Source: a bacterium
Lineage (GTDB): Bacteria > Desulfobacterota > Binatia > HRBIN30 > CADEER01
Direction: 5' to 3'
Assembly (NCBI GenBank): GCA_019637795.1
Contig: JAHBUY010000002.1
Location: 558,001-622,000 of the forward strand
DNA length: 64,000 bases
Shown here piece after piece: positions 1 to 8,183 of the stretch; position 1 is the stretch's first letter; the number at the start of each line of letters is the position of its first letter. The translations under genes were made by a program, and so were the position numbers. Under the pieces are notes generated by a model. It ran no database searches, was not told where the DNA came from, and saw only the letters and a list, made by a program, of their open reading frames with translations.

Positions 1-392
1 AGCGACGGCGCCGTCTCGAGCCGCGTCTTCATGCGATCGCGGTATCGGCGCTTGTCCGCCTGGGCGCGCGAGGCGCGCACTGCCGGGCCCTTGCGGGTGT
101 TGAGCTGGCGGAACTGGATGCCGGTCTCGTCGATCGCCCGCGCCATCTCGCCGCCGAGCGCGTCGATCTCCTTCACCAGGTGGCCCTTGCCGATGCCGCC
201 GATCGCCGGATTGCATGACATCTGGCCGATGTGGTCGAGGTTGAGCGTCAGCAGCGCGGTCGCGCAGCCCATGCGCGAGGCGGCGAGCGCCGCCTCGATG
301 CCGGCGTGGCCGGCGCCGACCACGACGACGTCGAACGGCGTCGCGCGCGCCCGCGGCGCGCTGCCGGATGGGTCGATCGGAAAAGGGGTCAT
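1..392 (-). CDS. mnmG: MnmG (GidA), tRNA uridine-5-carboxymethylaminomethyl modification enzyme, N-terminal part
   Basis: With MnmE, this FAD-dependent protein installs the carboxymethylaminomethyl group on wobble uridine 34 of certain tRNAs in the cytoplasm. About 130 N-terminal residues are in the window; the rest lies beyond the left edge. The dinucleotide-binding motif [12 protein letters not shown] is visible near residues 24-35. It is followed by the family's [17 protein letters not shown] stretch and a [14 protein letters not shown] segment, all typical of GidA. The ATG at 390-392 is chosen because it leaves the usual short lead before the FAD motif. mnmE lies upstream on the same strand, 238 bases away, matching the common mnmE-mnmG order. 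The identity is firm; only the truncation limits what can be said. Confidence 0.96.
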   Translation of the reverse strand, partial: MTPFPIDPSGSAPRARATPFDVVVVGAGHAGIEAALAASRMGCATALLTLNLDHIGQMSCNPAIGGIGKGHLVKEIDALGGEMARAIDETGIQFRQLNTRKGPAVRASRAQADKRRYRDRMKTRLETAPS

Positions 393-430
393 GTATCGAG
401 AGGACGTTTGCGGACGATGGCGGCGACCGC

Positions 431-486
431 GTGATCGCGGGTCACCGCCCCGATGTGCTCCAGCGCCGCGTGCAAATCAACGCCGC
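431..486 (-). repeat. Degenerate partial duplicate of the mnmE 3' end
   Basis: This stretch of the mnmE-mnmG gap resembles 681-737, inside the 3' end of mnmE. A 16-base core (451-466 versus 705-720) is identical, and the flanks match with scattered differences. On the minus strand it can be read as [14 protein letters not shown], against [14 protein letters not shown] in MnmE. The similarity stops before the catalytic FCLGK tail, and the bases on either side are not mnmE-like. I read it as a decayed tandem duplication rather than a gene. Confidence 0.6.
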
Positions 487-630
487 TCGGAACCGACAGC
501 CGATGAATGGGGTGCGCGCACGTCCGCGCTGGCGTTCCCGAAGGCCCGATGTGGCAGCGAGCCCGGCAGGCCAACGGCCCGGCGCATTCAGCGGTGGTGG
601 GCTGATCCATGACGTCTGGCGGCGGCACCG

Positions 631-1980
631 TCACTTGCCGAGGCAGAACTCGCGGAAGACGGCGTCGAGGACGTCGTCGCTGGTGACCGCGCCGGTCACC
701 GTGCCGATGTGCTCCAGCGCGGCCTGCAGATCCACGGCGACGAGCTCCGGGGGCAGGCCGGCGAGCCGCGCCGCATCCGCGGCGGCGAGGCTCGTGGCGA
801 CGCGTGCGAGCGCCTCGCGCTGGCGCATGCTGGTGAGCGGCGGCACGTTGTCGGCCCATTGCACGCCGGCCTGGGCGAGGATGGCCTGACGCAACGCGTC
901 GAGGCCGCGCGCGGTGGTCGCCGAGACGCGGAGGCAGCGGTGGGCGGCCGCGGCCGCGGCCTCGTCCGCGGCCGACCACGCCGAGGGCAGGTCGCTCTTG
1001 TTGAGCACGGCGATGGCATGGTCGCGGCCGAGCAGGGCGGCCTGATCGGCGAACGGCCGCGCCGTGTCGAGCACCACCAGGACGAGGTCGGCGGCGGCGG
1101 CGGCGTCCGCGGCGCGCGCGACGCCGAGCCGCTCGGCGGCGTCGGCGGCATCGCGCAGCCCGGCGGTGTCGATGAGCGTCACCGGGACGCCGTCGAGGTC
1201 GACCATCGCCTCGATCACGTCGCGCGTCGTGCCAGGCTCGGGGGTGACGATGGCGCGTTCGGCGCCGAGCAGGGCGTTGAGCAGGCTGGACTTGCCGGCG
1301 TTCGGACGGCCGCTGAGGGCGACCCGCAGGCCGCGCCGCAGCAACTCGCCGCGAGCGGCGGTGGCGAGCAGGGTGGCGACCGCGAGGCGCGCCGCCGCCA
1401 GGTCGTCCGCCAGCACGGCGGGATCGAGCCCGACGTCCTCGTCGCCGAAGTCGAGCAGCGCCTCGACGTGCGCCTTGGCGCGCACCAGGCGCGCGCGGAT
1501 GCCGCCGAGGTGCGCCGAGAGCGCGCCGCCCAACTGCGCCGCCGCCGTCGTCGCGGCGTCCGCGGTGCGCGCCGTGACCAGCGCCATCACGGCCTCGGCC
1601 TGGGTGAGGTCGAGGCGGCCGTTGAGGAAGGCGCGTTTGGTGAACTCGCCCGCCAGCGCCGGCCGCGCGCCGCACGCCAGGACCGCTCCCAGCACCTGTT
1701 CGAGCACCACCGGGCTGCCGTGGCAGTGGAGCTCGAGCACGTCCTCGCCGGTGTAACTGCGCGGCGCGCGCATCAGCACCGCCATCCCTTCATCGACCGC
1801 GGTGCCGTCGGCGCAGACCCGGCCGGCGTAGAGCCGATGCGATCGCCACGCCCCGGCGCTGCGGCGGCGAAAGACCGCGTCGGCGATGGCGGGCGCGTCC
1901 GGCCCACTGACGCGCACGATGCCGATGCCGCCCGGTCCGGGCGGCGTCGCGATCGCGGCGATGGTGTCGGGTACGTACAT
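631..1980 (-). CDS. mnmE: MnmE (TrmE), tRNA modification GTPase
   Basis: This GTPase partners MnmG in 5-carboxymethylaminomethyl modification of wobble uridine. The 449-residue protein has the usual length. The N-terminal tetrahydrofolate-binding TrmE domain begins with [21 protein letters not shown] domain is inserted in the helical domain, with the P-loop GRPNAGKSS from about residue 222, the G2 region EPGTTRD, DTAGLR (G3) and NKSD (G4). The C-terminus ends FCLGK, the conserved cysteine-containing tail. The ATG at 1978-1980 places this N-terminal domain at its normal position. It is transcribed toward mnmG, and the divergent lipoprotein gene starts 192 bases away. Confidence 0.97.
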   Translation of the reverse strand: MYVPDTIAAIATPPGPGGIGIVRVSGPDAPAIADAVFRRRSAGAWRSHRLYAGRVCADGTAVDEGMAVLMRAPRSYTGEDVLELHCHGSPVVLEQVLGAVLACGARPALAGEFTKRAFLNGRLDLTQAEAVMALVTARTADAATTAAAQLGGALSAHLGGIRARLVRAKAHVEALLDFGDEDVGLDPAVLADDLAAARLAVATLLATAARGELLRRGLRVALSGRPNAGKSSLLNALLGAERAIVTPEPGTTRDVIEAMVDLDGVPVTLIDTAGLRDAADAAERLGVARAADAAAAADLVLVVLDTARPFADQAALLGRDHAIAVLNKSDLPSAWSAADEAAAAAAHRCLRVSATTARGLDALRQAILAQAGVQWADNVPPLTSMRQREALARVATSLAAADAARLAGLPPELVAVDLQAALEHIGTVTGAVTSDDVLDAVFREFCLGK

Positions 1981-2172
1981 GCGCTGAAGGGCCTACACGC
2001 GGCGACGAGGACGCGAAGCGGGCCAGTGGCCCTGCTCCGTCTGAGCATCTTTGCGCCGCAGTTCAACCCTGGTTCGGCGACCCGGCGCCGTCCACGACGG
2101 ATGCAGGACGGGGATGCCAGCGGGCGAACTTTCCCTCTGGATCCGGCGCCCACATGGGTCACCATGTGCCGC

Positions 2173-4278
2173 ATGCGAAGCGACCTGGCGGGGTGGACCG
2201 CGCTCTTGGTGCTGGCGGGCGTAGTCGCCGGCGGCTGCAGCGACGGCAGTGGTGGAACGGCGCGCTCGACGGCGACAGCGACGACGGCGGTTCCAACCCA
2301 TACCCCGACGGCGACGCCGGTCGCCACCGCCACCATCGTCTACGCCCTGGTGACGGTCGGCGACGCCTGCAACGGCGCCGATCGCAACGGCTTCGGCGCC
2401 GTGGCGTATCCGTACCGCATCGGCACCTACGAAGTGACCATCGGCCAGTACGCCGCGTTCCTCAACGCGGTGGCGCGATCGGATCGCCACGGGCTCTACC
2501 ACCTCGGCATGGCCGGCAACGGGAGCGTCGCCGGCATCGCGCAGAGCGGCGTCGACGGCGCGTTCACCTACGCCGTCGTCGGTCCGTTCGGCAGCGCGCC
2601 GCCGGGCGCGGCGAGCGGACCGGATCGGCCGATCACCTACGTCACCTGGTTCGACGCCGCCCGGTTCGCCAACTGGATGGCGAACGGGCAGCCGGCGGGC
2701 GCACAGGACGAACGCACCACCGAACGCGGCGCCTACGCGCTCGACGGCCGCGTCGCCGGCGACGCCGTGGCCAGGAGCGCCATCAATCCCAATACCGGCG
2801 CGCCGCCGAGCTACTACCTGCCGACGGAGGACGAGTGGTACAAGGCGGCATATTACAGCCCGGCCCTGGAGCGCGGCGGCGGCGGCTACCACAGCCTCGC
2901 CACGCAGAGCGACGACGATCCCGGGAACGTGCTCGGCGACGCGAGCAACCAGGCGAACCACATCAACGACGCCTCCGGCTCCTCGATCTATTCGGTCACC
3001 CAGGAAGCCACCCTCGATCCGGGTCAGAACTACCTCAGCGACGTCGGCGCCTTCCGCGCCAGCGCGAGCTACTACGGCACCTTCGATCAGACCGGCAACG
3101 TCTGGGAGTGGACCGACCGCGACGGCCGGTCCGGGCCGTATCGCGTCATTCGCGGCGGCGGCTGGACCTCGACGCCGCCCTATCTGCGATCGTCGCTGCG
3201 CCTCGGCTACGTGCCGGATCGCGACAACTCGAACTCCGGCTTCCGCCTCGCCGCGCCGGACGATGGCGCGGCGCCGCCGGGGTGCGCGACGGTCGACGCC
3301 GCGGTCGCGGAGCCGCCGGCGATCGCGCCGCCTCGATCCGCCGATCCGCCGCCCCGCCTGCCCGCCTACGGCGGCGACGTCGTCATCGAGCTGGCGCCGG
3401 TGGACGACGCCGGCAACGTCGACGACCGCACCGGCTTCGGCGGCGTCGCCTATGCCTACCGAATCGCCAGGTACGAGGTGACGATCGGTCAGTACGCCGC
3501 GTTTCTCAACGCCGTCGCCGCGTCGGATCCGCACGGCCTGTACAACCCGCGCATGGCCAGCGACGCCGCGATCGCCGGCATCGCGCGCCAGGGCGAAGAC
3601 GGCGGGTACACCTACCACGTCATCGACAACGGCGGCGACAGCCGCGATCGGCCGATCACCTACGTGTCCTGGTTCGATGCGGCGCGCTTCGCCAACTGGC
3701 TGGCCAACGGGCAGCCGCTCGGCGCGCAGGACGAGACGACGACGGAAGACGGCGCCTACGCGCTCGCCGGCGCGGTGAGCGGCGCAGCGGCGGCGCGCAA
3801 CGCCATCAACCCGAACACGGGCGCGCCGCCGGCGGCTTTCCTTCCCACCGAGGACGAGTGGTACAAGGCGGCCTACTACAGCCCGCTGCGCGACGCGGGG
3901 GCCGGCGGCTACTTCGGCTACGCGACGCAGAGCGACGATCCGCCCGGCAACCGCATCGGCGACGAGCCGAACCAGGCGAACTACTTCGCCGGCGGAATCT
4001 TCTCGGTGACGCAGGGCAGCGCGCAGGAGCCGGGGCAGAACTACCTCACCGACGTCGGCGCTTTCACCGCCAGCGCCAGCTACTACGGGACCTTCGATCA
4101 GAACGGCGGCGTGTGGGAGTGGAACGATCTCGACGACACGCCCGGCGCGTCGCGCGGTCTGCGCGGCGGCTACTGGTTCAGCGGCTCGCTGGCGCTGGAA
4201 GCGGCGCTCTTCTGCCAGGACACGACCACGCGCGAGAGCAACGACGTCGGCTTCCGCCTGGCCGCCCCGGGCCGATAG
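2173..4278 (+). CDS. Lipoprotein with two tandem sulfatase-modifying-factor (SUMF1/FGE) folds
   Basis: The 701-residue protein starts with a lipoprotein signal peptide ending in a VAGGC lipobox (an in-frame ATG also lies at 2164). A Thr/Pro-rich linker follows. Two homologous domains of about 300 residues come next; each contains YEVTIGQYAAFLNAVA, a LPTEDEWYKAAYYSP motif, a YYGTFDQ(T/N)G block and a terminal GFRLAAP. This is the C-type-lectin-like fold of formylglycine-generating enzyme. However, the region where FGE carries its catalytic cysteine pair reads RGGGWTSTPPYLRSS in copy 1 and has a lone cysteine in copy 2. Sulfatase activation is therefore unlikely, and a binding role at the envelope is more plausible. 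It sits between mnmE and jag on the opposite strand and appears to be an insertion into a conserved block. Confidence 0.88.
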   Translation: MRSDLAGWTALLVLAGVVAGGCSDGSGGTARSTATATTAVPTHTPTATPVATATIVYALVTVGDACNGADRNGFGAVAYPYRIGTYEVTIGQYAAFLNAVARSDRHGLYHLGMAGNGSVAGIAQSGVDGAFTYAVVGPFGSAPPGAASGPDRPITYVTWFDAARFANWMANGQPAGAQDERTTERGAYALDGRVAGDAVARSAINPNTGAPPSYYLPTEDEWYKAAYYSPALERGGGGYHSLATQSDDDPGNVLGDASNQANHINDASGSSIYSVTQEATLDPGQNYLSDVGAFRASASYYGTFDQTGNVWEWTDRDGRSGPYRVIRGGGWTSTPPYLRSSLRLGYVPDRDNSNSGFRLAAPDDGAAPPGCATVDAAVAEPPAIAPPRSADPPPRLPAYGGDVVIELAPVDDAGNVDDRTGFGGVAYAYRIARYEVTIGQYAAFLNAVAASDPHGLYNPRMASDAAIAGIARQGEDGGYTYHVIDNGGDSRDRPITYVSWFDAARFANWLANGQPLGAQDETTTEDGAYALAGAVSGAAAARNAINPNTGAPPAAFLPTEDEWYKAAYYSPLRDAGAGGYFGYATQSDDPPGNRIGDEPNQANYFAGGIFSVTQGSAQEPGQNYLTDVGAFTASASYYGTFDQNGGVWEWNDLDDTPGASRGLRGGYWFSGSLALEAALFCQDTTTRESNDVGFRLAAPGR

Positions 4279-4323
4279 GGAACGGCTGCTGGCGCCGCCA
4301 CGCCAGCGCCGCGCCCGGGCGGC

Positions 4324-5157
4324 TCACGCCTGGCCGCGCGCCGCGGTCGGGACGATGACCAGCCGACGGTAGTAGCCGCTGCCGGCGCTGCGCGTGCTCA
4401 AGGTCGGATCGCCCTGCAGCGCGAGGTGCACGACGCGGCGTTCGCGCGGGTTCAGCGGGTTCAGCGTCACCGGCCGCCCCTTGTCGCGGGCCCGCGCCGC
4501 CATGCGCTGCGCCAGCGCCTCGAGGGCGGCGCGGCGGCGGGCGCGATAGTCGTTGGCATCGACCTCGACGTGGCCGGCGTGCTCGTCGTCGTGGCCGATG
4601 ACCCGATTGACGACGTACTCGAGCGCGTCGAGGGTCGCGCCGCGGCGACCGATCATGACGCCGCCGGCGTCGCCGTGGATGACCAGGCGCGACCCGTCGG
4701 CCTGGACGGTCGCCGCGACGTCGCACAGGCGCGCGATCTCGGCGAGGACGGTACGGGCGCGCTCGAGCGCCGCCGGGCTCGGCGGCGTCCCGACCGTCGC
4801 CGGTGCGGGGCGCGGCGGGCGGCGGTCCTGTCGCTCGCGCGGCGGCGGGCGGCGGACCGGGTGCGCGGTTCGTGGCGGCGCGGCCGCCGGCTGCGCGGTC
4901 GCGGCGACGGGTGCCGGCGCGTCGGTTGCCGGGGGCGCCGCCGCCGCCGTCGCGGGAGCTGGTGCGCCCGCCGCCTCGGCGGCCGAGCGGCGCAGGCTGG
5001 CGCGCACGCGCGCCCGTTTGCCGCCGAATCCGAACAGCCCCTTGGTGGCGTTGGCGAGGATTTCGATCTCGACCCGCTCGCGCGGCGCGCCGAGCAACTG
5101 CAGGGCGCGCGCGATGGCGTCGTCGATGGTGCGGCCTTCGGCTTCGATGGACTGCAT
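4324..5157 (-). CDS. jag: Jag/KhpB family RNA-binding protein
   Basis: This 277-residue protein has the three-part Jag layout. A Jag-N domain (about 1-55) contains ATKGLFGFGGKRARV. A long Ala/Pro-rich linker (about 60-140) follows. The KH domain carries the GxxG signature GRRG within VMIGRRGATLDALEYVVNRV. The R3H domain near the C-terminus has the RxxxH pair in ERRVVHLAL. KH/R3H proteins of this family bind RNA and are linked to cell-division and envelope regulation; the targets here are unknown. It lies 75 bases downstream of yidC on the same strand, the usual order. The linker is longer and more repetitive than in Firmicutes homologues. Confidence 0.95.
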   Translation of the reverse strand: MQSIEAEGRTIDDAIARALQLLGAPRERVEIEILANATKGLFGFGGKRARVRASLRRSAAEAAGAPAPATAAAAPPATDAPAPVAATAQPAAAPPRTAHPVRRPPPRERQDRRPPRPAPATVGTPPSPAALERARTVLAEIARLCDVAATVQADGSRLVIHGDAGGVMIGRRGATLDALEYVVNRVIGHDDEHAGHVEVDANDYRARRRAALEALAQRMAARARDKGRPVTLNPLNPRERRVVHLALQGDPTLSTRSAGSGYYRRLVIVPTAARGQA

Positions 5158-5232
5158 GTTCTGCTCCGATCAACGCCGGCGCCACGGACGAGAGGGACGC
5201 GCCCACCAGCCCGCGCACCGCGCGGGCGACGA

Positions 5233-6879
5233 TCAGGGCCGGCGCGACATCGCGTACTGCTGGCCGATCGTCAGCAGGTTGTTCACCAGCCAGTACAGAG
5301 TCAGACCGGCCGGGAAGTTGATGAACATGAACGTGAAGACGACCGGCATGATCATCATGGCGCGCTGTTGCGCCGGATCGGCCGCCGACGGCGTCATCCA
5401 TTGCTGCACCAGCATGCTGCCGCCCATCACCAGGGTCAGCACCGGAATGCCCGGATGGGGCACGAACGGCAACTGGATCGAGCCCAGGCGATCGGGCGCC
5501 GAGAGGTCGGTGATCCAGCCGATGAACGGCGCATGCCGCAGCTCGACGGCGTTGAGCAGCGCGTTGTAGAGGCCGACGAAGACGGGGATCTGCAGCACCA
5601 TCGGCAGGCAACCGCCGAGCGGGTTCACCTTGTGGCGCCGGTAGAGCTCCATGACCTCGCGGTTCATCTCGTCCGGCTTGTCCTTCAGCCGTTCGCGGAT
5701 CTTCTGCATCTCCGGCTGCAGCTTCTGCATCGCGCGCATCGACTCGAAGCTCTTCTTGGTGAGCGGGAAGAAGAGCACCTTGATCACCACCGTGAGGAGG
5801 ATGATCGCGACGCCGTAGTTGCCGGTGAAGCGGTGCAGGAAGCGGAGCGCCTGCAGCATCGGCAGGGCGATGAAGGTGAACCAGCCGAGGTCCACCGCCT
5901 TGCGCAGCCCGTGCCCGACCGCCTCCAGGCGGTCGATGTCCTTCGGGCCGGTGTAGACCTCGGCCTGCGTCCGGAACGTGCCCTGCGGGAAGATGACCAT
6001 GCTCTGCACGTGGTCCTGGTCGCGGCGCATCCACACCCGCAGATCGTTGCTGGCCTCCGCCTCCGGCACCACCGCGGCGAGGAAGTAGTGGCCGCTGAAC
6101 CCCATCCAGCCGATGTCGCCCTTGGCCTCGATCGGCGTCGCGCCGTCGAACTTGGCGAACGGATGCAGTTGCAGCTTGTTCTTCTCCAGCACCGACACCT
6201 GGTCGAAGACCACCTCGCTCGCGTTCGGCCCGGCGGGGTTCATCCCCTCGTTCCAGGCGAGCGACATCTGGGAGTAGCCCTCGGGCACCGCGCCGACGTC
6301 GAGATCGAGGGTCCAGACGTAGTCGTGGCCGTGCAGCGTGACCCGCTTCTGCACCGTGGCACCGTCGGGCATCGTGCCGGTGAAGGTCAGGGTCGCCGAC
6401 TCGTCGCCGGTCAGCTCCAGGTTCGACTGATCGACGCCGTAGACGACCGCCGCGTCGCCGGCCGGCGGCTTGTCGGCACCGATCAGCGTCACCCCGAGGG
6501 GCAGTTGGTCGGGAGCCGGGAACTGGATGAGCTGCAGTGGCGGGCTGTCCCTGGCGACGGTGGTCAGGTAGCGCTTCAGCTCCAGGCCCTTCAGGCGGGC
6601 GCCGAGGGTGGTGAAGGTGGCGCGGTAGAGGTCGGTATCGACGACGACGTCGCGCGCGCTGGCCACCAGCTCCGGAGCCAACGCCGACTGCGGCCGCGCC
6701 TCCGCCTCCGTCGGCGCCGACTTCTCCACTGCTCCCGGCGCCGCCGCCGGCGATCCCTGCTCGGCCGGCGCCGGGGGCGGCTCCGCCGGCGGATAGAGAC
6801 GGTGGACGATCAGCTCCTGGTAGAGCGCGACGATCAGCAGCGAGATGGCGATGGCGAGGAGAACGCGGCGTTGTTCCAT
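5233..6879 (-). CDS. yidC: Membrane protein insertase YidC
   Basis: YidC inserts and folds inner-membrane proteins, alone or with SecYEG. The 548-residue protein has the Gram-negative architecture. An N-terminal transmembrane helix (about 6-22) is followed by an Ala/Pro/Glu-rich tether. A large periplasmic beta-sandwich domain spans about 85-350. The conserved five-helix 60KD_IMP domain then contains GGCLPMVLQIPVFVGLYNAL and the final LTLYWLVNNLLTIGQQY helix. It starts MEQRRVLLAIAIS at the ATG ending at 6879. yidD lies 18 bases upstream and jag downstream, giving the operon rpmH-rnpA-yidD-yidC-jag. The C-terminus is short (MSRRP) and lacks a long basic tail. Confidence 0.98.
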   Translation of the reverse strand: MEQRRVLLAIAISLLIVALYQELIVHRLYPPAEPPPAPAEQGSPAAAPGAVEKSAPTEAEARPQSALAPELVASARDVVVDTDLYRATFTTLGARLKGLELKRYLTTVARDSPPLQLIQFPAPDQLPLGVTLIGADKPPAGDAAVVYGVDQSNLELTGDESATLTFTGTMPDGATVQKRVTLHGHDYVWTLDLDVGAVPEGYSQMSLAWNEGMNPAGPNASEVVFDQVSVLEKNKLQLHPFAKFDGATPIEAKGDIGWMGFSGHYFLAAVVPEAEASNDLRVWMRRDQDHVQSMVIFPQGTFRTQAEVYTGPKDIDRLEAVGHGLRKAVDLGWFTFIALPMLQALRFLHRFTGNYGVAIILLTVVIKVLFFPLTKKSFESMRAMQKLQPEMQKIRERLKDKPDEMNREVMELYRRHKVNPLGGCLPMVLQIPVFVGLYNALLNAVELRHAPFIGWITDLSAPDRLGSIQLPFVPHPGIPVLTLVMGGSMLVQQWMTPSAADPAQQRAMMIMPVVFTFMFINFPAGLTLYWLVNNLLTIGQQYAMSRRP

Positions 6880-6897
6880 GACGGCGTCACTCCGGGC

Positions 6898-7155
6898 TCA
6901 CTCGACCGGGTCGTACCCGCCGGGATTGAGCGGGTGACAGCGGGCGAGGCGGCGCAGCGCCCGCCAACCGCCGGCGAGCAGGCCGTGTCGGGCGATCGCG
7001 TCCGCCGCGTACCGCGAGCACGACGGCGCGAAGCGGCAGTGCGATCCCAAGAGCGGCGACACCAGCACCTGGTAGGCGCGGATCGCCGCCAGGGCCGCGC
7101 GCCCGCCGAGGCCGCTAGCCGAGGCGGAGGGCGCGGGACAGCTCGTCGACGACAT
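6898..7155 (-). CDS. yidD: YidD, membrane protein insertion efficiency factor
   Basis: This 85-residue protein carries the YidD/Haemolytic family pattern. An amphipathic [15 protein letters not shown] segment is followed by [15 protein letters not shown] with its conserved cysteines, and it ends [12 protein letters not shown]. YidD associates with the inner membrane and assists YidC-dependent insertion. The only ATG gives about 18 extra N-terminal residues and makes the gene overlap the end of rnpA by 41 bases. No later ATG, GTG or TTG fits before the conserved core, so the overlap seems genuine and may couple translation. Confidence 0.95.
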   Translation of the reverse strand: MSSTSCPAPSASASGLGGRAALAAIRAYQVLVSPLLGSHCRFAPSCSRYAADAIARHGLLAGGWRALRRLARCHPLNPGGYDPVE

Positions 7156-7474
7156 CGGCGTACGAGAGGGTTGGGGCGCCCGGGCGGGCGATGACGATCA
7201 GATCGCGCGCCGCGCCGAGCCGCGGGCGGTGGCGGCGAAAGAACTCGCGCACCAGGCGGCGGATGCGGTTGCGCTCCGGGGCGTTGCCGACCTTGCGGCT
7301 GGTGGTGATGCCGAGGCGGACGTGCGGCCCCGACGTGCCAGAGCTGATCACGATGAAGTGCGGTGCCGACTGCCGGCGCCCGTCGCGCTGCAGCGCGACG
7401 AACTCGCGCCGCGTGCGCACCCGATAGCGGCGCGGAAAACGCTGCGAGCGGTCACCGTCCGCCGCCGGCGTCAC
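7115..7474 (-). CDS. rnpA: Ribonuclease P protein component
   Basis: RnpA is the protein subunit of RNase P, which trims the 5' leader from pre-tRNAs. At 119 residues it has the expected size. It carries the N-terminal [12 protein letters not shown] segment, the [22 protein letters not shown] block with the conserved RNR motif, and the closing [10 protein letters not shown] strand. Its ATG overlaps the rpmH stop by four bases (7471-7474), and its 3' end overlaps yidD, indicating one translationally coupled transcript. No RNase P RNA gene was seen in this window. Confidence 0.97.
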   Translation of the reverse strand: MTPAADGDRSQRFPRRYRVRTRREFVALQRDGRRQSAPHFIVISSGTSGPHVRLGITTSRKVGNAPERNRIRRLVREFFRRHRPRLGAARDLIVIARPGAPTLSYADVVDELSRALRLG

Positions 7475-7629
7475 CGCGGCTGCTTCGCCGGAATCGAGAC
7501 CGTCAGCCGCTTGCGCCCCTTGGCGCGCCGCCGCTTGAGCACGCCGCGCCCACCCGGGGTCGCCATGCGGGCGCGAAAGCCGTGCGTCCGCTTCCGCCGC
7601 CGATTACTCGGTTGATAGGTCCGTTTCAT
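7471..7629 (-). CDS. rpmH: 50S ribosomal protein L34
   Basis: A 52-residue basic protein beginning [18 protein letters not shown] and containing [22 protein letters not shown], the L34 signature. The start at 7627-7629 is set by the invariant MKRTYQPS; a longer in-frame reading adds 17 non-homologous residues. A purine-rich GAAGGACGA ribosome-binding site precedes the ATG. The last residues (SIPAKQPR) extend slightly past the usual L34 end of about 44-47 residues. It is the first gene of the rpmH-rnpA-yidD-yidC-jag operon. Confidence 0.98.
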   Translation of the reverse strand: MKRTYQPSNRRRKRTHGFRARMATPGGRGVLKRRRAKGRKRLTVSIPAKQPR

Positions 7630-7687
7630 GCTCGTCCTTCGGATTGGCTGAGGGATGAGATGCCGTCGGCGGCAGCCCAACCGGGGT

Positions 7688-7716
7688 CAGACACCACATC
7701 ACCGGCAGCAAGTCAA
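7688..7716 (-). promoter_or_regulatory. Candidate sigma-70 promoter of the rpmH operon
   Basis: On the minus strand TTGACT (7711-7716) is followed after 17 bases by TGTCTG (7688-7693), about 60 bases upstream of the rpmH start. The -35 hexamer is good; the -10 is weak. Its position in the only gap between the small upstream gene and rpmH supports it. Confidence 0.4.
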
Positions 7717-7725
7717 TTCGCCGCG

Positions 7726-7956
7726 TTACGACGCCGGCGCCGCCTCGGCGGCCGCCTTGCTGTGGTGTTTGGCGAAATGGTCCGGGCACAGGCCGCGCCG
7801 CAGGGGCGCCTTGCCGCAGCCGGCCTCGTTGCACGACCGATGGCGCGGCTTGCCCATCTTGCCCTTCCGCCAGCTCCGGTAGTGGCGGTCACAGTACCCC
7901 TTGGCGCGCACCACCTTGTCGCAGTTGGCGGCCTTGCACGTGCTCTCGTCTGCCAT
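7726..7956 (-). CDS. Small Cys/His-rich (zinc-finger-like) protein
   Basis: The 76-residue protein has two similar metal-binding-like half-sites. The first is CKAANC followed by AKGYCDRHYRSWRKG; the second is CNEAGC followed by RRGLCPDHFAKHH. Each gives a CxxxxC...CxxH arrangement that could hold one zinc ion. Basic residues between them suggest nucleic-acid contact. The start at 7954-7956 is supported by a strong GAGGAGG site just upstream; the longer reading adds 35 residues with no homologous look. Similar short proteins occur in deltaproteobacteria, sometimes labelled vegetative proteins, but I know no function. It lies upstream of the rpmH operon on the same strand, where many bacteria have dnaA. 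Confidence 0.75.
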   Translation of the reverse strand: MADESTCKAANCDKVVRAKGYCDRHYRSWRKGKMGKPRHRSCNEAGCGKAPLRRGLCPDHFAKHHSKAAAEAAPAS

Positions 7957-8183
7957 TGCCCGACTCCTCCTCACAGATCGCGCCCGCCCAAGCCCTGCCA
8001 GCCCTCGCCCCGCTGGACGCAAGCGCTCTGTATGGCACGCGCCGCGCGGTGAATCCACCACCCCAGCGGCGGGTCCGACCGCGCGGCGTCCGGGATGCAG
8101 GCGGGGCGGTCGTCAGAATCGAGCTTGATTGTTCGCTTTCGGATTTGTCATGTTACGGGGACGTTACAGTTAGGGGGATCTCA

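Noticed and set aside
709..2172. Long upstream extension of the lipoprotein reading frame
   Set aside because: It is antisense to mnmE and Arg/Gly-rich without homologous look; the lipoprotein signal peptide at 2173 marks the real start.
2173..4278. Formylglycine-generating enzyme that activates sulfatases
   Set aside because: The catalytic cysteine pair is absent in both domains.
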